This document shows, piece after piece, positions 45,647 to 55,434 of a stretch of 64,000 nucleotides of DNA. The stretch is from Psychrobacter proteolyticus (GTDB lineage Bacteria; Pseudomonadota; Gammaproteobacteria; Pseudomonadales; Moraxellaceae). The stretch lies in NCBI RefSeq assembly GCF_003350005.1, contig NZ_QLKS01000003.1, positions 124,001 through 188,000 on the forward strand, in the 5' to 3' direction. Under the pieces are notes generated by a model. That model had not been told where the DNA came from. It was given only the letters and a program-made list of their open reading frames with translations, and made no database searches. Made by a program: the position numbers and the translations under genes. Each line of letters begins with the position of its first letter. Position 1 is the stretch's first letter.

Positions 45647-46675
45647 TTACGCTTGTCCACTGGGAAAAGGAATGACTTCTTCCAAACTCTTTGCGCCTGT
45701 TATGACCATTAGTAACCTATCGATACCAACAGCGATACCACTAGAAGGCATCAAGTCGTCGGATGCGGCCAACAGATGCTCGTCGATCGGCATTTGAGGC
45801 AGATTGTGGCGCTGGCGCAATTGATTGTCTTGTTCAAAACGTGCTCGTAACGCCTGACCATCTGCCAGCTCATCATAGGCGTTGGCAATCTCAATGCCAT
45901 TGATATACAGCTCAAAACGCTTAGCGATTTTATTACCATCTTTGTCTAAAGCCGTTTTTGCCAGTGCGGCCGTCGCAGGTGGATATTCTATAATCAACGT
46001 CGGTAGATCATGTCCTAGATTTGGCTCTACTGCATGACTAAACAGTAAATCCAACCAACTCTGACGACGATTTTCTTCGCTATCATCAGCATTATTAAAA
46101 TCAAATCCTGTCAAACCCATATCTTCTGCAACGGCTTGCAATGCAGTTAAACTCGCTGTCAACGGATGGATGCCCACGAAGTCCATAAAAGCATCGACAT
46201 AGCGATAATGACTCATCACAACAGAATGACCATAGAGCGTCTCCAACAACTCATTAAGTTCAGTTGCCATCTCGTCCAGACTATAATGAGGTTGATACCA
46301 TTCAAGCATCGTAAATTCAATATTATGACGCGTGCCTATTTCGTTATCACGAAAGACAGGACAAATTTGATAAATAGGCACTTGCCAGCTGGCTAATAAA
46401 CGCTTCATCGCAAACTCAGGTGAGGTATGCAAATAATAAGTGCGCGGGCGGTCCTGATAGGTCACATGAGCTGCTACAGACTGCAAAAAAGTGTCTGTAT
46501 TGCCTGCTTGGGATAATAGCGGTGTCTGCACTTCTAGCACTTGTCGACTGGTAAAAAACTGACGAATATTGCTGACGAATTGCGCGCGCTGTTGTGCCAT
46601 CGCAAGTGTCATGGTTGGCGCGTAGCTAGGCTGAGAAGTAATAGGCTGCGAAGAAATGTTATTTGCTTGAGTCAT
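45647..46675 (-). CDS. epmA: Elongation factor P--(R)-beta-lysine ligase EpmA
   Basis: EpmA (PoxA/GenX) is a class II lysyl-tRNA-synthetase-like enzyme that adds beta-lysine to EF-P. The 342-residue protein has no anticodon-binding domain. It starts with the catalytic core helix RAQFVSNIRQFFTSRQVLEV, motif 2 VFRDNEIGTRHNIEFTMLEW and motif 3 GIAVGIDRLLMVITGAKSLE. The EVQTPLLSQAGNTDTFLQSV stretch is diagnostic of the family. pdxB lies 50 bases upstream on the same strand. EpmB and EF-P genes are not in the window. Confidence 0.94.
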   Translation of the reverse strand: MTQANNISSQPITSQPSYAPTMTLAMAQQRAQFVSNIRQFFTSRQVLEVQTPLLSQAGNTDTFLQSVAAHVTYQDRPRTYYLHTSPEFAMKRLLASWQVPIYQICPVFRDNEIGTRHNIEFTMLEWYQPHYSLDEMATELNELLETLYGHSVVMSHYRYVDAFMDFVGIHPLTASLTALQAVAEDMGLTGFDFNNADDSEENRRQSWLDLLFSHAVEPNLGHDLPTLIIEYPPATAALAKTALDKDGNKIAKRFELYINGIEIANAYDELADGQALRARFEQDNQLRQRHNLPQMPIDEHLLAASDDLMPSSGIAVGIDRLLMVITGAKSLEEVIPFPSGQA

Positions 46676-46725
46676 TGGGCTCTACTGCGACTGATGAATA
46701 ATTGGTTGCTCAGTATCTTGTTTAA

Positions 46726-47892
46726 TTAAAACTGCCACTCACGGCGCAAGTGATAATCACGTCTCAGACCGTCGAAGTCAGCACCATTTACTTGCCCATC
46801 AACTGCTTTATTTCGCAATGGGGTATCATCTTGCATGATGTCATAAAATTTTGGCAATCTGTCTGGATACGATTTTAATTCAGACCATAAGAACATATTT
46901 AGCGGTAGCAAGTTAGACATAGATTGAGCTGGAGGTATCGCTAATTTTTCACACAAGGCATCATAAATGATTTGTGTGCCACGTAGTTTACCTTCTAGCG
47001 TATAGCCTGCGATATGCGGTGTGGCAATAGCAAGCTTAGATAATAAGCTTGCTGCAATCTCTGGCTCATGCTCAAACACGTCTAGCACCACTTGACGTCT
47101 AGTACGCTCAATATCTGCTTTAAGTGCGCTTTCCTCAATCACAGGCCCTCGCGCACTATTAATTAACATCGTATCAGCAGGCATCATTGCCAATGCAGCT
47201 GCATTAATCAGATGACGTGTTGGGTAATCACTACCTTTAGGGTTCGTCGAATTCTTTTCATTGGTTAAAGGCACATGCAGACTAACCACGTCACTTTGGC
47301 TAAGTACCTGCTCCAAGCTAGCATTGTTAGTTTTAGAGGCTGGTAACAGGGGATCATAACCTAGCACCTGCCAACCCAAATCACAGGCATATTGAGCAAG
47401 CGTACTACCGATATTACCAAGGCCAATGATACCTAATGTTAATGACGCCGACTGCTGCCAATACTGCGGACGCAAAGTGGAAATAGCCGTCAATACGTAT
47501 TGAGCCACAGAATGCTTGCTACAACCAGCCGCATTGGCAAAAGTGATATTGCGAGATGCTAGATAATCTTGATCTACATGGTCGGTCCCAATAGTCGCAG
47601 ACCCAACAAACTGCACACTGTTATTATCAGCCAATAGCGCTTCGTTTACTTTCGTCACCGAGCGTATCAGCAGTACATCTGGCTGTACTTCGGTAAGTAG
47701 CGCTGCATCGATATCTCGACCAGCGACAGTAATGATATCAATCGTATGCTCAGTCAGCTGACCAAGCATAGCGTCATTAAAAAAATCATTCAGACTGGCG
47801 ATATTGCTATCCGCCAAAATAGTGATATTTTTAATTGTACTTAACTTATCGATCTTATTATTCGTCGATTCTGCCCTACTCTCATTTGTCAT
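46726..47892 (-). CDS. pdxB: Erythronate-4-phosphate dehydrogenase
   Basis: PdxB oxidises 4-phosphoerythronate in pyridoxal phosphate synthesis. The 388-residue NAD-dependent 2-hydroxyacid dehydrogenase has NITILADSNIASLNDFF, VGSATIGTDHVDQDYLAS (substrate region), NAAGCSKHSVAQYVL, the Rossmann LGIIGLGNIGSTLAQYACDLG, SARGPVIEESAL and the HIAGYTLEGKLRGTQIIYDAL segment plus a C-terminal PdxB dimerisation region. The N-terminal ~20 residues before NITILADSN are a species-specific extension. It is upstream of epmA with 50 bases between, so an operon is likely. PLP-linked genes yggS and glyA are in the same window. Confidence 0.95.
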   Translation of the reverse strand: MTNESRAESTNNKIDKLSTIKNITILADSNIASLNDFFNDAMLGQLTEHTIDIITVAGRDIDAALLTEVQPDVLLIRSVTKVNEALLADNNSVQFVGSATIGTDHVDQDYLASRNITFANAAGCSKHSVAQYVLTAISTLRPQYWQQSASLTLGIIGLGNIGSTLAQYACDLGWQVLGYDPLLPASKTNNASLEQVLSQSDVVSLHVPLTNEKNSTNPKGSDYPTRHLINAAALAMMPADTMLINSARGPVIEESALKADIERTRRQVVLDVFEHEPEIAASLLSKLAIATPHIAGYTLEGKLRGTQIIYDALCEKLAIPPAQSMSNLLPLNMFLWSELKSYPDRLPKFYDIMQDDTPLRNKAVDGQVNGADFDGLRRDYHLRREWQF

Positions 47893-47942
47893 TATTCATC
47901 GTCTCTATCGATAATTTTTACATCGTATTTGCTAGCGACTTG

Positions 47943-49070
47943 TTATTCTGGTTCATGCACTGAATCTATCGCACGAGGCTCCGAAAGCATCACCTCTTGC
48001 TGAGCAAATATCTCATTCTTATGCTGCGATATCCACTCGCGCCATACTGCAAGCCCGATAGCCAACACGACAGGCCCGATAAACAAACCAACAAAACCAA
48101 ACGCTGTTAGACCACCTAGTACACCAATAAAAATAATGATAAAAGGAATTTTGGTCGCGCCGCTAATGACGATAGGGCGAATCAAATTATCCACCCAGCT
48201 AATCACCAGTACACCCCACAGTGCCAAACCAATACCTTCTGCAGTATGCCCTTGACTCAATAGCCAAATCGATACACCGCCCCAAACGAAGGGCGTGCCA
48301 AATGGAATCAAGGCAATAATAAAGGTAACAATAGTTAATAAGATAGGACTTGGCGCACCAGCAAAGTAATAGCCGATACCAGCCAATAGCGCCTGTGCCA
48401 ATGCAGTCAATCCAATCCCGTATACCACCGCACGCGTAGTTGTACCCACAGAGTCAATATAGCCATCGATACGATTACCGATGATATTGCGCAGCGCTTG
48501 ACGAATCTGCCGAACCAGACTGGTTCCATCTCGGTAAAAGAAGAAAAGCGTCATCAACGCCATACCGAGTTTGGCCAAACTACTGAACACCACATCGAAT
48601 GCTATTTTGCCATAATATAAATGCGACTGAACCCAAATGCGAAAAGCTTCTAGCGTTCCTTCTGGGTTTTTATTGATACGCCAAAGTACATCTTTGACTT
48701 GCTGGCCGATGATAGGTAAATCTTTAAGAGAGTCAGGCACATCTAAGTAACCTACCTTGATACGGTAAATCAAGTTACTAATTAGACTCAAAGCTTCTTG
48801 CTGCAAGATAAATACACCGATAACCAGTGGCACGCCTATTATCAGTGAGATGCTCACCGTCATAATAGCGGCGCTAAAGTCTGGGCTTAGCTTCACCTTT
48901 TCATGGAAGAAATTATAAATAGGAAAAGTTACATAGGCCAAAATCGCTGCCCACAGCGCTGGTACAATAAAAAACTGCACCACTTGAAAACACAATACGA
49001 ATAGCACCACTAGCAACGTAATTGCTAATAAGCGCTGAATAATAAATTCTTTTGTCCAGTTTTCAATCAT
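47943..49070 (-). CDS. AI-2E family transporter (PerM/YdiK-like)
   Basis: The ~375-residue polytopic membrane protein of the AI-2 exporter superfamily (TqsA/PerM/YdiK) has about eight hydrophobic helices with the family pattern: N-terminal LLVVLFVLCFQVVQFFIVPA, ILAYVTFPIYNFF, the helical stretch with VLWRINKNPEGTLEAFRI, TLFFFYRDG, and the C-terminal half with ALIPFGTPFVWGGVSIWLLS and FIGPVVLAIGLAVWRE. The transported compound is not known for most members. I prefer ATG at 49070 because an upstream in-frame start would be TTG (49097), though no strong ribosome-binding site precedes either. pdxB lies 50 bases downstream on the same strand. Confidence 0.88.
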   Translation of the reverse strand: MIENWTKEFIIQRLLAITLLVVLFVLCFQVVQFFIVPALWAAILAYVTFPIYNFFHEKVKLSPDFSAAIMTVSISLIIGVPLVIGVFILQQEALSLISNLIYRIKVGYLDVPDSLKDLPIIGQQVKDVLWRINKNPEGTLEAFRIWVQSHLYYGKIAFDVVFSSLAKLGMALMTLFFFYRDGTSLVRQIRQALRNIIGNRIDGYIDSVGTTTRAVVYGIGLTALAQALLAGIGYYFAGAPSPILLTIVTFIIALIPFGTPFVWGGVSIWLLSQGHTAEGIGLALWGVLVISWVDNLIRPIVISGATKIPFIIIFIGVLGGLTAFGFVGLFIGPVVLAIGLAVWREWISQHKNEIFAQQEVMLSEPRAIDSVHEPE

Positions 49071-49945
49071 AGCGTATAAACCAAAAGCGGACAGCAAACG
49101 ATAATTTTGCTGGCGAGTTTATAAATGTGTGATGAATATCAGCTCTTAGACACTGTCTGTAAGCCATATCCATTAGCGAGAGTTGCGAATCATACAAAAA
49201 AGCATTGTGTCGGACTTATATTGCTACGGACTTATGAAGTCATATGAGGATTAAGTAATATGACCATTAAATAGTATGACTATGCCCAGTTTCATACCAC
49301 GAATTCATAGCCATTTATTATTGTAGATAAAATAATAAAAATGCAGCTAACACACTTTATTATGCAATAAAGCGTGTGAATTATATAACGCGTTGTTGTA
49401 ATCTTTACTTACAACTTTGTCTATGCAAGCTTACTAGATGACGACGATAATGACTAGCGCATAATGCATGAATTTAGTGTGTAAAAATGATGTATTGAAA
49501 ACTGCTTTTATGTTCAGCTTTTAAACTGTTATCTTATAAGGGAATCCACTGGTGCGTTCTATTTGTCGCGACAATTGATGTTATACTAAAGCAATTATTT
49601 TAAGCTTTTCAGTGTAGTTAAGTTTATTTGCACATATTTATTTACATCGTCGTACAGACATCGAATCCTCTGAGCCAGATTTCAACACCTGCTTATACCG
49701 TCTTCTTTTAGACTATCATAAGTTCTAATTTTAGGGTGTCGCTATCACTTAGAGTGAGTTACTTGAGCAAAATCATAAGTCTTTTATAAAGGCTTATACG
49801 AGATTTAGACTCAGCATATCAGCTCAATATTTGAGCTTGGTATGCCAGAGCGCAGTTTTGAGTTAATTTCGGATTTACTTTGATTTTATTTGAAATCAAT
49901 ACAGACACACCAAATTTTAATAATATATCGATAGGAACAATAACA
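49071..49945. other. Long intergenic region upstream of nadE
   Basis: About 875 A/T-rich bases between the divergent AI-2E transporter and nadE. No ORF with a ribosome-binding site is supported. It contains an inverted repeat CACACTTTATT/AATAAAGCGTGTG (around 49351-49379) and a TATACT -10-like hexamer near 49580. It is the longest gene-free stretch in the window. Confidence 0.4.
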
Positions 49946-51637
49946 ATGTCAAAAGACACTGATAACCCCAACTCTAACACCTCAAACGAAGCCAGTAAGA
50001 CCAATAAACCACAAGATACTGTCACTTTTGCTTTAGCTCAATCGCATTTTTTGGTCGGTGATATCGCAACCAATGTCGAAAAAATGCGTACCCTAGCATT
50101 ACAAGCCCGCGAACAAGGTGCTGACGTTATCGTATTCCCAGAGTTAGCGCTACTAGGCTACCCTCCACAAGATTTATTGCTACGTCCAAGCCTATCAGGC
50201 CGCGTCAAGAGCGCTTTATCTACTTTGAGTGATATCGATGATATCGTCATGATTGTCGGCTATCCGCATGTCGATCATCACGGAACTTTTAACTCTGCTG
50301 CCATCCTACATAATGGTCATCAAAAAGGCTTTTATCATAAGCAAATTTTGCCAAACTATGGCGTGTTTGATGAGCGTCGCTACTTCGATAAAGGTCGTAA
50401 TCAAGTTTTATTTGACTATAAAGGCATTACTATTGGTCTGCTTATCTGTGAAGATTTGTGGGAAAAAGGTCCTATCTCTGAGCTTAAAAAGCAAGGTGCT
50501 GATTTAATCGTAAGCTTAAACGCTTCACCTTTTGAGATTGAAAAGCAAGACAATCGCAAAACTATGCTGGCCAAGCGTAGCCGTGAAAACAAACTACCTA
50601 TCGTCTATGTCAATGCTGTCGGCGGGCAAGACGATCTAGTGTTTGATGGCGGATCTATGGCTGTACAAGCTGACGGTAGCATTGCTCATGAAGCACCACG
50701 CTTTATGAACCAGTTGCTACTGGCTACGTTAGATGTGAAAACTGCTAAGTTTAACGAGCAGACCAAAGCGCCTCTAACCTTGAGCAGTGAATCTGAAATG
50801 TATCAGGCGTTAGTCGTCGGTCTACGCGACTATGTCAACCATTCAGGATTCTCTGGTATTATTGTCGGGTTGTCAGGTGGTATTGACTCAGCATTGACGC
50901 TTTGTATCGCTGTTGACGCGTTAGGCGCTGACAAGGTATACGCAGTCATGATGCCATACGAGTACACCTCTCAAATCAGTCTAGAAGATGCTCAAGCACA
51001 GGCACGTCGCTTAAATGTTTCTTATACCGTCTGCCCTATTTTTGACGCTGTCGAAGGTATCCGTCATACGCTAGCGCCGTTATTCAATAAGTCACCAGCG
51101 GATACGACAGAAGAAAACATCCAAGCGCGCGCTCGCGGTGTTATTTTGATGGCCTTGTCCAATAAGTTCGGGCATTTAGTTATCACGACTGGTAACAAGT
51201 CAGAATTGGCAGTTGGTTACTCAACACTATATGGCGACATGGCTGGTGGCTTTGACGTACTAAAAGACGTATATAAGTCTCAAGTTTATAAATTAGCGAG
51301 CTATCGTAACCGTTTAGAAGATACGCCTGTTATTCCTGAGCGCGTTATTACTCGTCCGCCATCGGCTGAATTACGTCCAGATCAAAAAGATCAAGACAGC
51401 CTACCTGACTACGATGTTTTAGATGGTATCTTGACGTCATATATCGATGAAGATATGGGCTATCAAGAAATCATTGATAAAGGCTTTGATGCTGAGATGG
51501 TCGCCAAAGTCATCAAAATGGTAGACAACAGCGAATACAAACGCTTGCAATCTCCTATCGGTACTAAGATTAGCCACAAAGCCTTTGGACGTGAGCGCCG
51601 TTATCCATTGGTTAATAAGTGGTCAATCAAAGGTTAA
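49946..51637 (+). CDS. nadE: Glutamine-dependent NAD+ synthetase
   Basis: NadE amidates nicotinate adenine dinucleotide to NAD. The 563-residue two-domain protein has an N-terminal nitrilase-like glutaminase (FALAQSHFLVGDIATNVEKM, FPELALLGYPPQDLLLRP with Glu, LICEDLWEKGP with the nucleophile Cys near residue 150) and a C-terminal synthetase with PP-loop GLSGGIDSALT, ARARGVILMALSNK, TTGNKSELAVGYSTLYGDMAG and PPSAELRPDQKDQDSLP. Start 49946 is chosen because ATAGGAACAATAACA precedes that ATG; an upstream in-frame start adds no family sequence. The first ~25 residues are a Ser/Asn-rich extension. Confidence 0.96.
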   Translation: MSKDTDNPNSNTSNEASKTNKPQDTVTFALAQSHFLVGDIATNVEKMRTLALQAREQGADVIVFPELALLGYPPQDLLLRPSLSGRVKSALSTLSDIDDIVMIVGYPHVDHHGTFNSAAILHNGHQKGFYHKQILPNYGVFDERRYFDKGRNQVLFDYKGITIGLLICEDLWEKGPISELKKQGADLIVSLNASPFEIEKQDNRKTMLAKRSRENKLPIVYVNAVGGQDDLVFDGGSMAVQADGSIAHEAPRFMNQLLLATLDVKTAKFNEQTKAPLTLSSESEMYQALVVGLRDYVNHSGFSGIIVGLSGGIDSALTLCIAVDALGADKVYAVMMPYEYTSQISLEDAQAQARRLNVSYTVCPIFDAVEGIRHTLAPLFNKSPADTTEENIQARARGVILMALSNKFGHLVITTGNKSELAVGYSTLYGDMAGGFDVLKDVYKSQVYKLASYRNRLEDTPVIPERVITRPPSAELRPDQKDQDSLPDYDVLDGILTSYIDEDMGYQEIIDKGFDAEMVAKVIKMVDNSEYKRLQSPIGTKISHKAFGRERRYPLVNKWSIKG

Positions 51638-51723
51638 TTACTACACACCTCTCAACTTCTACTATCTATAAGTTGAGAGGTACTAGTTAACCAGTTTTAC
51701 AAGATATCGAATTTTTTACTATT

Positions 51724-51749
51724 AGCTGGGTGCTTGCCCAGCTTTTTTG
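51724..51749 (+). terminator. Terminator after nadE
   Basis: AGCTGGG pairs with CCCAGCT around TGCTTG, then TTTTTT. A second hairpin without a T-run (arms 51647-51658 and 51670-51681, ACCTCTCAACTT/AAGTTGAGAGGT) lies between it and the stop codon. Confidence 0.85.
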
Positions 51750-51849
51750 GTTTTTATCCACCAAAAATTTCTACACATAGCCATATTTTTTCTACACAGT
51801 TTCACCAACTATTTGCCTTAATTATCTTTATTCCTTTTTCGAGTACGTC

Positions 51850-53124
51850 ATGAGTTTGCTAACCGCTAGTGTCTTTCTTCTTTTACTGCTTGCCTTAAGT
51901 ACCTTTGTCTCTGCTGCTGAGATTGCCATCGCCGCAGGCCGCAAAATCAAGCTCCAAATTATGGCAAAAGAAGGCGATGTTCGCGCACTTGATGTCCTCA
52001 ATATGCAGGAGCATCCTGGTAGTTTCATCACAGTCGTACAAATAGTACTAAATGCGGTCGCTATTTCAGCTGGTGCCGTGGGTGAATCAGCCATCAGCCC
52101 TTATCTCGAGCAGCTATTAAATAGTGAAACGATAGCATCGGTCATATCATTTGTACTCATCACAAGTCTGTTTTCACTACTTGCCGACCTAATGCCTAGG
52201 CGTTTGGCCATGTCAAATGCTGAGACGATAGCGGTACGGCTAGTACGCCCGATGATGTTGTTAATATTTATACTAAAGCCCATTATATGGGTGTTCGATG
52301 GAGCCGCGAATATCCTGTTTAAGCTTTTTGGCATCTCAACCATACGTCAAGATGATATGACACCAGAAGATATTTATGCAGTGATGGATGCTGGTGCCGA
52401 AGCAGGTGTACTAAAGAAGCAAGAGCATCATCTGATAGAAAATATCTTTGATATGCAAGAGCGTACCGTCACCTCAGTGATGAACCCTCGAGAAAATATC
52501 GTTTATTTTGATACCAAAACAAGTACCGAAGAAGTCGTGAATATCATGATTGAGCAGCCACACAATAAGTTTTTGGTCTGCCATGATGATGATTTAGAAC
52601 ATATCGTTGGTTATGTGGAATCTCGTAGCTTTCTAGCGTTGGTTTTGAACCAACAAGAAGTTAGCCTGACAAACAAGGCTCTATTGAAGCCAGCACTTTT
52701 CGTTCCTGATACGTTGTCTTTGTTTGAAGTATTAGAGATGTTTAAATCTACTGGCGCTGATTTTGCAGTTATTGTAAATGAATATGCACTAGTCGTTGGT
52801 GTTATCACCTTAAAGGACGTGATGAGCATTGTGATGGGTGAGTTGGTAACGCTCGAGGAACAACCTATCGTCCAGCGCACTGACAATTCGTGGTTGATCG
52901 ATGGCATGACCCCTATCGAAGATGTGATTCGTGCATTAGATATCGTTGACTTACCACGCAGTCAAAATTACGAGACTATCAGTGGATTTATGATGTACAT
53001 GCTCCGAAAAATCCCTAAAAAGACCGACACGATTGAGTATGCCAATTATCGATTTGAGATTATTGCGACTGATAATCTTAAAATCACACAGATGCTAGTA
53101 ACCAAATTAGCAGATGTCATTTAA
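51850..53124 (+). CDS. CNNM/CBS domain hemolysin-family membrane protein
   Basis: The 424-residue inner-membrane protein has an N-terminal DUF21 (CNNM) domain (LLLLLALSTFVSAAEIAIAA, VQIVLNAVAISAGAVGESAI, LLADLMPRRLAMSNAE), a pair of CBS domains around residues 195-320 (VTSVMNPRENIVYFDTKTST, FAVIVNEYALVVGVITLKDV) and a C-terminal CorC/HlyC domain (SWLIDGMTPIEDVIRALDI, YETISGFMMYMLRKIP). Such proteins (YtfL, TlyC, CorB-like) act in Mg2+/Co2+ efflux or other cation transport with nucleotide sensing. It is separated from nadE by a terminator and meets yggS end to end. Confidence 0.92.
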   Translation: MSLLTASVFLLLLLALSTFVSAAEIAIAAGRKIKLQIMAKEGDVRALDVLNMQEHPGSFITVVQIVLNAVAISAGAVGESAISPYLEQLLNSETIASVISFVLITSLFSLLADLMPRRLAMSNAETIAVRLVRPMMLLIFILKPIIWVFDGAANILFKLFGISTIRQDDMTPEDIYAVMDAGAEAGVLKKQEHHLIENIFDMQERTVTSVMNPRENIVYFDTKTSTEEVVNIMIEQPHNKFLVCHDDDLEHIVGYVESRSFLALVLNQQEVSLTNKALLKPALFVPDTLSLFEVLEMFKSTGADFAVIVNEYALVVGVITLKDVMSIVMGELVTLEEQPIVQRTDNSWLIDGMTPIEDVIRALDIVDLPRSQNYETISGFMMYMLRKIPKKTDTIEYANYRFEIIATDNLKITQMLVTKLADVI

Positions 53125-53129
53125 TTTAC

Positions 53130-53170
53130 GGCTAGTTAAAGAGTGCTTAACTAGCCTATTCACATTTTTT
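53130..53170. terminator. Terminator between CNNM/CBS gene and yggS
   Basis: A perfect 10-bp stem GGCTAGTTAA/TTAACTAGCC around AGAGTGC, followed on the plus strand by ATTCACATTTTTT. The genes on both sides converge here, and it overlaps the last bases of the yggS 3' side. Confidence 0.65.
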
Positions 53171-53898
53171 CAAGCACGTTGTCCAAAGATAGCGGTGCCG
53201 ACACGTACCATCGTTGTGCCGTTTTCTATCGCTTCTGCCATATCACTACTCATACCCATACTAAGCGTGTCCCAGCTATCTAGCTCTGGATAGTCGGCTT
53301 TAACCTCTTCAAACAACTGCTTAGTTCGAGCAAATGCGTCCGTGTTTGCTTTAGCAGGGATAATCATCAGACCACGTAACTGTAAACGCTCGTACCCTTT
53401 GATCGCTTTTATCAGCTCTGGCAGCTGTGCTGGCAAACATCCGGATTTGCTGTCTTCATTATCGATATTTAACTGTATCAACACATTCAATGGTGGTAGG
53501 TCAGCTGGTCGTTGGTCATTTAACCGTTTGGCGATGATATCGCGCTCAACCGTTTGCACCCAATCAAAGTGCTCTGCAATGTCACGTGTCTTATTACGTT
53601 GAATACTACCAATATAATGCCAAACGATACTCTCGCCTGCAGGTCGAGCTTTAAGAGCAGTAATTTTTTCGATGGCTTCTTGTAGGTAATTTTCACCAAA
53701 ATGGTGCTGTCCCTGTTTTGCTAAAATTGCAATCATGTCGGCAGGCTTAGTTTTTGAAACTGCTAGCAAAATTGTATTATTGGGAGATCTACTATCTCGC
53801 TCAGATGCCTGTTCATAGGCTTGAGTAATTTGCTCTTTGACTTGCTGCCAATTATTGATAAGCGTCTGGCTATTAACATTGTGATCTTCTTCTTTCAT
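53170..53898 (-). CDS. yggS: YggS family pyridoxal phosphate homeostasis protein
   Basis: The 242-residue cytoplasmic PLP-binding protein (PLPBP) buffers PLP and affects amino-acid metabolism. The PLP lysine is in LLAVSKTKPADMI. Other signatures are HHFGENYLQEAIEK, IVWHYIGSIQRNKTRDIA, VLIQLNIDNEDSKSGC, RGLMIIP and LSMGMSSDMAEAIENGTTMV then RVGTAIFG. It lies divergently next to pilT, the arrangement known from Pseudomonas. Confidence 0.96.
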   Translation of the reverse strand: MKEEDHNVNSQTLINNWQQVKEQITQAYEQASERDSRSPNNTILLAVSKTKPADMIAILAKQGQHHFGENYLQEAIEKITALKARPAGESIVWHYIGSIQRNKTRDIAEHFDWVQTVERDIIAKRLNDQRPADLPPLNVLIQLNIDNEDSKSGCLPAQLPELIKAIKGYERLQLRGLMIIPAKANTDAFARTKQLFEEVKADYPELDSWDTLSMGMSSDMAEAIENGTTMVRVGTAIFGQRA

Positions 53899-54258
53899 AT
53901 TCAGCCTTCAATAATTATTAGGTTTCTAAAAAATTTTCAAAAAAATGATTACCCGATATACATGACTATTTTATGCAAATCGTTTAATAAGAAAAAACTA
54001 AATATTCTTCATATAGTAATAACCTTAATAAAACTAATTTTGAGTTTTATTAACTTAGTAGATGGTTAAATACTCACAGTCTTGTTATGATATTGTTACA
54101 TGCTTTAACATATGCTACTGAATGTGCTAGCGATAGTAAAAATAAAATTGGTTATCTCTTTAGCGTTTCTTGTTCCATTGAAATTGCTAATAGATAGTTT
54201 ACCACGTGCTCTTATAGCATTCTGTTTTACCCGAAATAAGTGATAGGAATAGCGAATT
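53899..54258. other. Divergent promoter region between yggS and pilT
   Basis: These 360 bases are strongly A/T-rich and hold no supported ORF. GATAGGAATAGCGAATT precedes the pilT ATG. Confidence 0.45.
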
Positions 54259-55314
54259 ATGGCTGAAAAAAATAATCTAAGCATCGAAGATTTGCTGCGT
54301 TTTACAGTTAAACACAAGGCATCAGATTTACATATTTCAGCAGGTATGCCAGCAATGATTCGTGTCGATGGAGAGATGACACGCATCAATATGCCAGAAA
54401 TGAATCATCAAGCCGTGCATCAACTTATTTACGACATCATGAACGATAAGCAACGCGCTGATTTTGAAGAATTTTTTGAGACAGATTTTTCCTTTGAAAT
54501 TCCTAATTTAGCACGTTTTCGAGTCAATGCGTTTAATCAGAATCGCGGTGCTGGTGCAGTATTTCGTACCATTCCTTCCAAAGTCCTAACGATGGAAGAT
54601 CTAGGTATGGGTGATGTATTCAAACGTGTTTCAGAGTTTAAGCGTGGTGTTGTATTGGTAACGGGTCCCACAGGGTCTGGTAAATCAACAACATTAGCAG
54701 CGATGATTGACTATATCAATGAAACCCGCAAAGAGCACATTCTCACTATCGAAGATCCGATTGAATTTGTGCATCAATCTAAGAAAAGCCTAATAAACCA
54801 ACGTGAAGTGCATCGTGATACCTTAGGTTTTGAGCCAGCACTGCGCTCTGCACTACGTGAAGATCCTGATGTCATCCTAGTTGGTGAATTACGTGACCTT
54901 GAGACCATCCGCTTAGCTTTAACGGCAGCAGAGACTGGTCACTTAGTATTCGGCACCTTGCATACCAGTTCAGCCGCTAAGACGATTGACCGTGTTATTG
55001 ACGTGTTCCCAGCTGCTGAAAAAGACATGATTCGCGCGATGCTGTCTGAGTCGTTGCAAGCCGTTATTTCACAAACGCTCTTGCGTCGTCAAACAGGCGG
55101 CCGCGTAGCAGCCCATGAAATTATGCTAGGTACCCCTGCTATCCGTAACTTAATACGCGAGAATAAAATTGCCCAGATGTATTCTGCCATTCAAACTGGT
55201 GCTGGTGAAGGCATGATCACACTTGATCAGACGTTAAAGAACTTGGTAGGCAGAGGTACTATTAGTAAAGACGTTGCTCGCCCTTACGCAAAACAGCCTG
55301 AGGCTTTTTTATAG
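54259..55314 (+). CDS. pilT: Type IV pilus retraction ATPase PilT
   Basis: PilT is the hexameric AAA-type ATPase that depolymerises type IV pili, needed for twitching and DNA uptake. The 351-residue protein has HKASDLHISAGMPAMIRVDG at its start, then Walker A VTGPTGSGKSTTLAAMIDY, the Asp box ILTIEDPIEFVH, Walker B-like REDPDVILVGELRDLETIRL, and the His box AAETGHLVFGTLHTSSA. The AIRNLIRE-type helix near residue 295 is the PilT-specific signature. pilU follows 120 bases downstream in the same direction. Confidence 0.98.
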   Translation: MAEKNNLSIEDLLRFTVKHKASDLHISAGMPAMIRVDGEMTRINMPEMNHQAVHQLIYDIMNDKQRADFEEFFETDFSFEIPNLARFRVNAFNQNRGAGAVFRTIPSKVLTMEDLGMGDVFKRVSEFKRGVVLVTGPTGSGKSTTLAAMIDYINETRKEHILTIEDPIEFVHQSKKSLINQREVHRDTLGFEPALRSALREDPDVILVGELRDLETIRLALTAAETGHLVFGTLHTSSAAKTIDRVIDVFPAAEKDMIRAMLSESLQAVISQTLLRRQTGGRVAAHEIMLGTPAIRNLIRENKIAQMYSAIQTGAGEGMITLDQTLKNLVGRGTISKDVARPYAKQPEAFL

Positions 55315-55434
55315 TTTCAAAAAGATTATAAAAAATGAGCACTAGGGACTATATTTTCATTGGTCTCTACTAGTGACCTCACCCTTATGATTTTAAATAA
55401 CTTTTAATCGACTTACATCGGATGCAGGTACGAT

